Part shown: in pieces, positions 61,094-62,824 of the stretch
Layout: each line of letters begins with the position of its first letter
Numbering within the stretch: position 1 is the first letter of the stretch
Source: an uncultured bacterium
GTDB lineage: Bacteria; Bacillota; Clostridia; Oscillospirales; Ruminococcaceae
Assembly (NCBI GenBank): GCA_905214345.1
Contig: CAJMLV010000016.1
Location: 1 to 62,824 of the forward strand
Reading direction: 5' to 3'
DNA: 62,824 bases
Translations under genes and position numbers: made by a program
The notes under the pieces: generated by a model
Told to the model about the DNA's origin: nothing
Seen by the model: only the letters and a program-made list of their open reading frames with translations
The model's database searches: none

Positions 61094-61909
61094 TTGCAGA
61101 TCGCTTTGTATGTATTGGCCGGGGTCATGCTGTTTTACTCGGTCATGCTGGTGTTCACCAGCAACTTCAACATGGGCAACCTGATCGTCTGGGTGCTGAC
61201 GGCTGCCTGCTGTGTATATGCTGTATGGCACCGTCAGCTGAACGCGTGGTTCACAGGACCGCTGGCCGGGCGGATCACCCTGGCGGTATTGATCTGCGGA
61301 GCGGTGTTCTACGCGGGGATGCTGGCCTTTGTGGCTTTCAGCGGATACGCCAACCCGCCCACCGGCAACGAGAACGTTGTGATCGTGCTGGGCGCCGGGC
61401 TGCGCAAGGACAAGCCCAGCCTGCTGCTTCGCTATCGGCTGGACAAAGCCTATGAATTTGCGCAGGCCCATCCGGATGCACTGGTCATTACCACCGGCGG
61501 TCAGGGCCGGGACGAATGGGTGCCGGAAGGCCAGGACATGCGGGATTACCTGATCGAGAAAGGCCTTTCACCCGACCGTGTGGCGGCTGAAACAAAGTCT
61601 ACCTCCACCGAAGAAAACTTTGCCTTTGCCCGTCAGATTCTGGAGAAAATGGGCATAGATGCAGACCAGCCCATTGTGTATGTGACCAATGCCTTCCACT
61701 GTTATCGCGGCGGAAAATACGCCCGCATGGCAGGCTTTACCCAAGTTTCCGCACTGCCTGCGGGGATTCCGCTGCGCAGTATTCCCACCTGCTATCTGCG
61801 GGAGGTATTTGCGGTACTGTATTACTGGGTGTTCCGCTCTTCTGAAAGCGGCCTGATGCAGAATATGGTGGGCATCCTGAGTCTGAACAAGAAATTTTTC
61901 TATAAATGA
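61094..61909 (+). CDS. YdcF/SanA-like membrane protein (DUF218)
   Basis: A 271-aa protein. Two to three membrane helices (about residues 1-22, 25-42 and 55-78) are followed by a DUF218 domain (about 92-235; NVVIVLGAGLRKDKPSLLLRYRLDKA, then VITTGGQG and STSTEENFAFA). Such proteins are linked to envelope functions, but their reaction is not settled. The TTG at 61094 is chosen because AAAGGAG lies 5 nt upstream; an ATG at 61049 overlapping deoB is the alternative. Confidence 0.82.
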   Translation: MQIALYVLAGVMLFYSVMLVFTSNFNMGNLIVWVLTAACCVYAVWHRQLNAWFTGPLAGRITLAVLICGAVFYAGMLAFVAFSGYANPPTGNENVVIVLGAGLRKDKPSLLLRYRLDKAYEFAQAHPDALVITTGGQGRDEWVPEGQDMRDYLIEKGLSPDRVAAETKSTSTEENFAFARQILEKMGIDADQPIVYVTNAFHCYRGGKYARMAGFTQVSALPAGIPLRSIPTCYLREVFAVLYYWVFRSSESGLMQNMVGILSLNKKFFYK

Positions 61910-61918
61910 AAAGGCAAT

Positions 61919-61948
61919 GATGCCGGTCGGGGTTGCCCGGCCGGCATC
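61919..61948 (+). repeat. GC-rich hairpin without T run
   Basis: GATGCCGG-T-CGGG, loop GTTG, CCCG-G-CCGGCATC: a 13-bp stem just before the esterase ribosome site. It could slow readthrough or shape the leader. Confidence 0.5.
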
Positions 61949-61969
61949 TGCCAAAGGAGGGACAGCACC

Positions 61970-62731
61970 ATGCAGGTGCACTATTACAAGGAATACAGCC
62001 ATAATCTTGGCCGGGAGATGGAGTTCAAAGTTTACGGCCACAGCGGGCGGCCGATTCTGATCTTTCCGTGTCAGTGCGGACGGTTTTACGATTGGGAAGA
62101 CCGGGGAATGTGCAATATTGCCGCCCCCTGGATCGATGCCGGGAAGCTGCAGATCATCTGCGCCGACAGCATCGACGGTGAAAGCTGGGACAATCCCGGC
62201 CCATGCCGCCCCCGTATCGAGCAGCATGAGCGCTGGTATCATTATATCTGCGATGAACTGGTGCCCCGTCTGCTGGAGATCAACCGGGAAAACGGCTCTG
62301 ACCATACCGGACGTATCCTGACTGGCGGCGCCAGCATGGGTGCGGCCCATGCCGTCAACTTCTTCCTGCGCCGGCCGGACATCTTTAACGGTACCATCAC
62401 CCTCAGCGGCATTTATTCCTCCCGTATGTTCTTCGGGGACTACATGGACGATCTGGTCTATGCCAACAGTCCCTGCGATTACATGCGCAACTTCCCGGCT
62501 CAGCACCCGTATTATGATCTGTACGCCAAGGCGGACAAGTTCATCATGTGCTGCGGCCAGGGTGCCTGGGAGGATGACCTGCTTGCTTCCACCCGGGAAC
62601 TGCGGGATATTCTGGAAAGTAAGGGGATCCATCCTTTTGTGGACATCTGGGGCACGGATGTATCTCACGACTGGCCCTGGTGGGAAAAACAGTGGCCTTA
62701 TTTCCTGAATATGACGCTGGGAAATCCCTGA
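61970..62731 (+). CDS. putative esterase (alpha/beta-hydrolase, esterase D-like)
   Basis: A 253-aa protein. Nucleophile S122 in LTGGASMGAAHA. Histidine in GTDVSHDWPWWEKQWP near the C-terminus, and a likely acid in the CCGQGAWED region. IIFPCQCGRFYDWEDRGM-like N-terminus as in the COG4947 group. AAAGGAGGG lies about 8 nt before the ATG. No signal peptide. The natural ester is unknown. Confidence 0.8.
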   Translation: MQVHYYKEYSHNLGREMEFKVYGHSGRPILIFPCQCGRFYDWEDRGMCNIAAPWIDAGKLQIICADSIDGESWDNPGPCRPRIEQHERWYHYICDELVPRLLEINRENGSDHTGRILTGGASMGAAHAVNFFLRRPDIFNGTITLSGIYSSRMFFGDYMDDLVYANSPCDYMRNFPAQHPYYDLYAKADKFIMCCGQGAWEDDLLASTRELRDILESKGIHPFVDIWGTDVSHDWPWWEKQWPYFLNMTLGNP

Positions 62732-62772
62732 AATCCAACGAAAAATCAAAAAGACCGGTGCATGGTGCTGAA

Positions 62773-62824
62773 TGAACTGCACCCCATTTGTTAGACAGTA
62801 TGATATACTGAATAACAAATGGGG
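62773..62824 (+). repeat. IS3-family-like terminal inverted repeat at the window edge
   Basis: TGAACTGCACCCCATTTG followed by TTAGACA resembles the left end of IS3/IS150-group elements. Inside it CCCCATTTGTTA (62782-62793) pairs with TAACAAATGGGG (62813-62824), and CAGTAT-GAT-ATACTG forms the inner stem. The window ends here, so no transposase can be seen. Confidence 0.45.

Noticed and set aside
1..62824. CRISPR array or tandem repeat array
   Set aside because: No regularly spaced direct repeats were noticed. Repeats seen are hairpins and the protein-coding repeats of the beta-helix gene.

Overview
The window reads as chromosome of a GC-rich Firmicute, most likely a gut Oscillospirales/Ruminococcaceae species of the Faecalibacterium-Gemmiger-Subdoligranulum type. 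This is inferred from GC-rich third codon positions, AGGAGG-type ribosome sites, sigma-A-like promoters, the tilS-hpt-ftsH order, the recQ/uvrBA block, and a polyamine operon of the order speA-speE-carboxynorspermidine dehydrogenase-nspC-aguA-aguB. I could not run a search, so the genus is not proven.

Layout. Positions 1-3224 are the right end of an integrated element: lower-GC, small minus-strand accessory genes that end at a 3' tRNA-Trp fragment (attR-like), still followed by the native tRNA terminator. Positions 3413-6631 hold a MATE exporter, lysA and a small membrane protein. Positions 6855-8022 are an ECF sigma/anti-sigma pair, and 8137-9685 are mnmA and rnhA on the minus strand. Positions 9988-21079 are a long housekeeping run: rnj, gdpP, rplI, dnaB, tilS, hpt, ftsH and a zinc-ribbon membrane protein. 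Positions 21175-27162 are a GntR-controlled ABC system with a doubled permease/exported-protein module and an orphan winged-helix domain. Positions 27219-36753 hold an RluA-type synthase, radC, hpf, recQ, uvrB and uvrA. Positions 36830-40213 are murP-murQ with divergent murR. Positions 40320-44638 hold an Imm5-like protein, a hybrid histidine kinase and a ferredoxin-type aldo/keto reductase.

Positions 44650-51876 are the polyamine operon. It is preceded by its own strong promoter, a leader of about 357 nt rich in hairpins, and a strong terminator about 40 nt before speA. The encoded route is arginine to agmatine to N-carbamoylputrescine to putrescine, then to spermidine through carboxyspermidine. 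A spermidine synthase is also present although no SAM decarboxylase gene is seen. Positions 51943-62731 hold a DUF1540 protein, an exported beta-helix protein, several small metabolic genes, pta, luxS-pyk (minus), deoB, a YdcF-like protein and an esterase. The window ends in an inverted repeat that looks like the left end of an IS3-family element.

The best candidates for something undescribed are the structured RNA at 44684-45040 and the GntR/ABC system at 21175-27162. No CRISPR array, rRNA or complete tRNA was seen.
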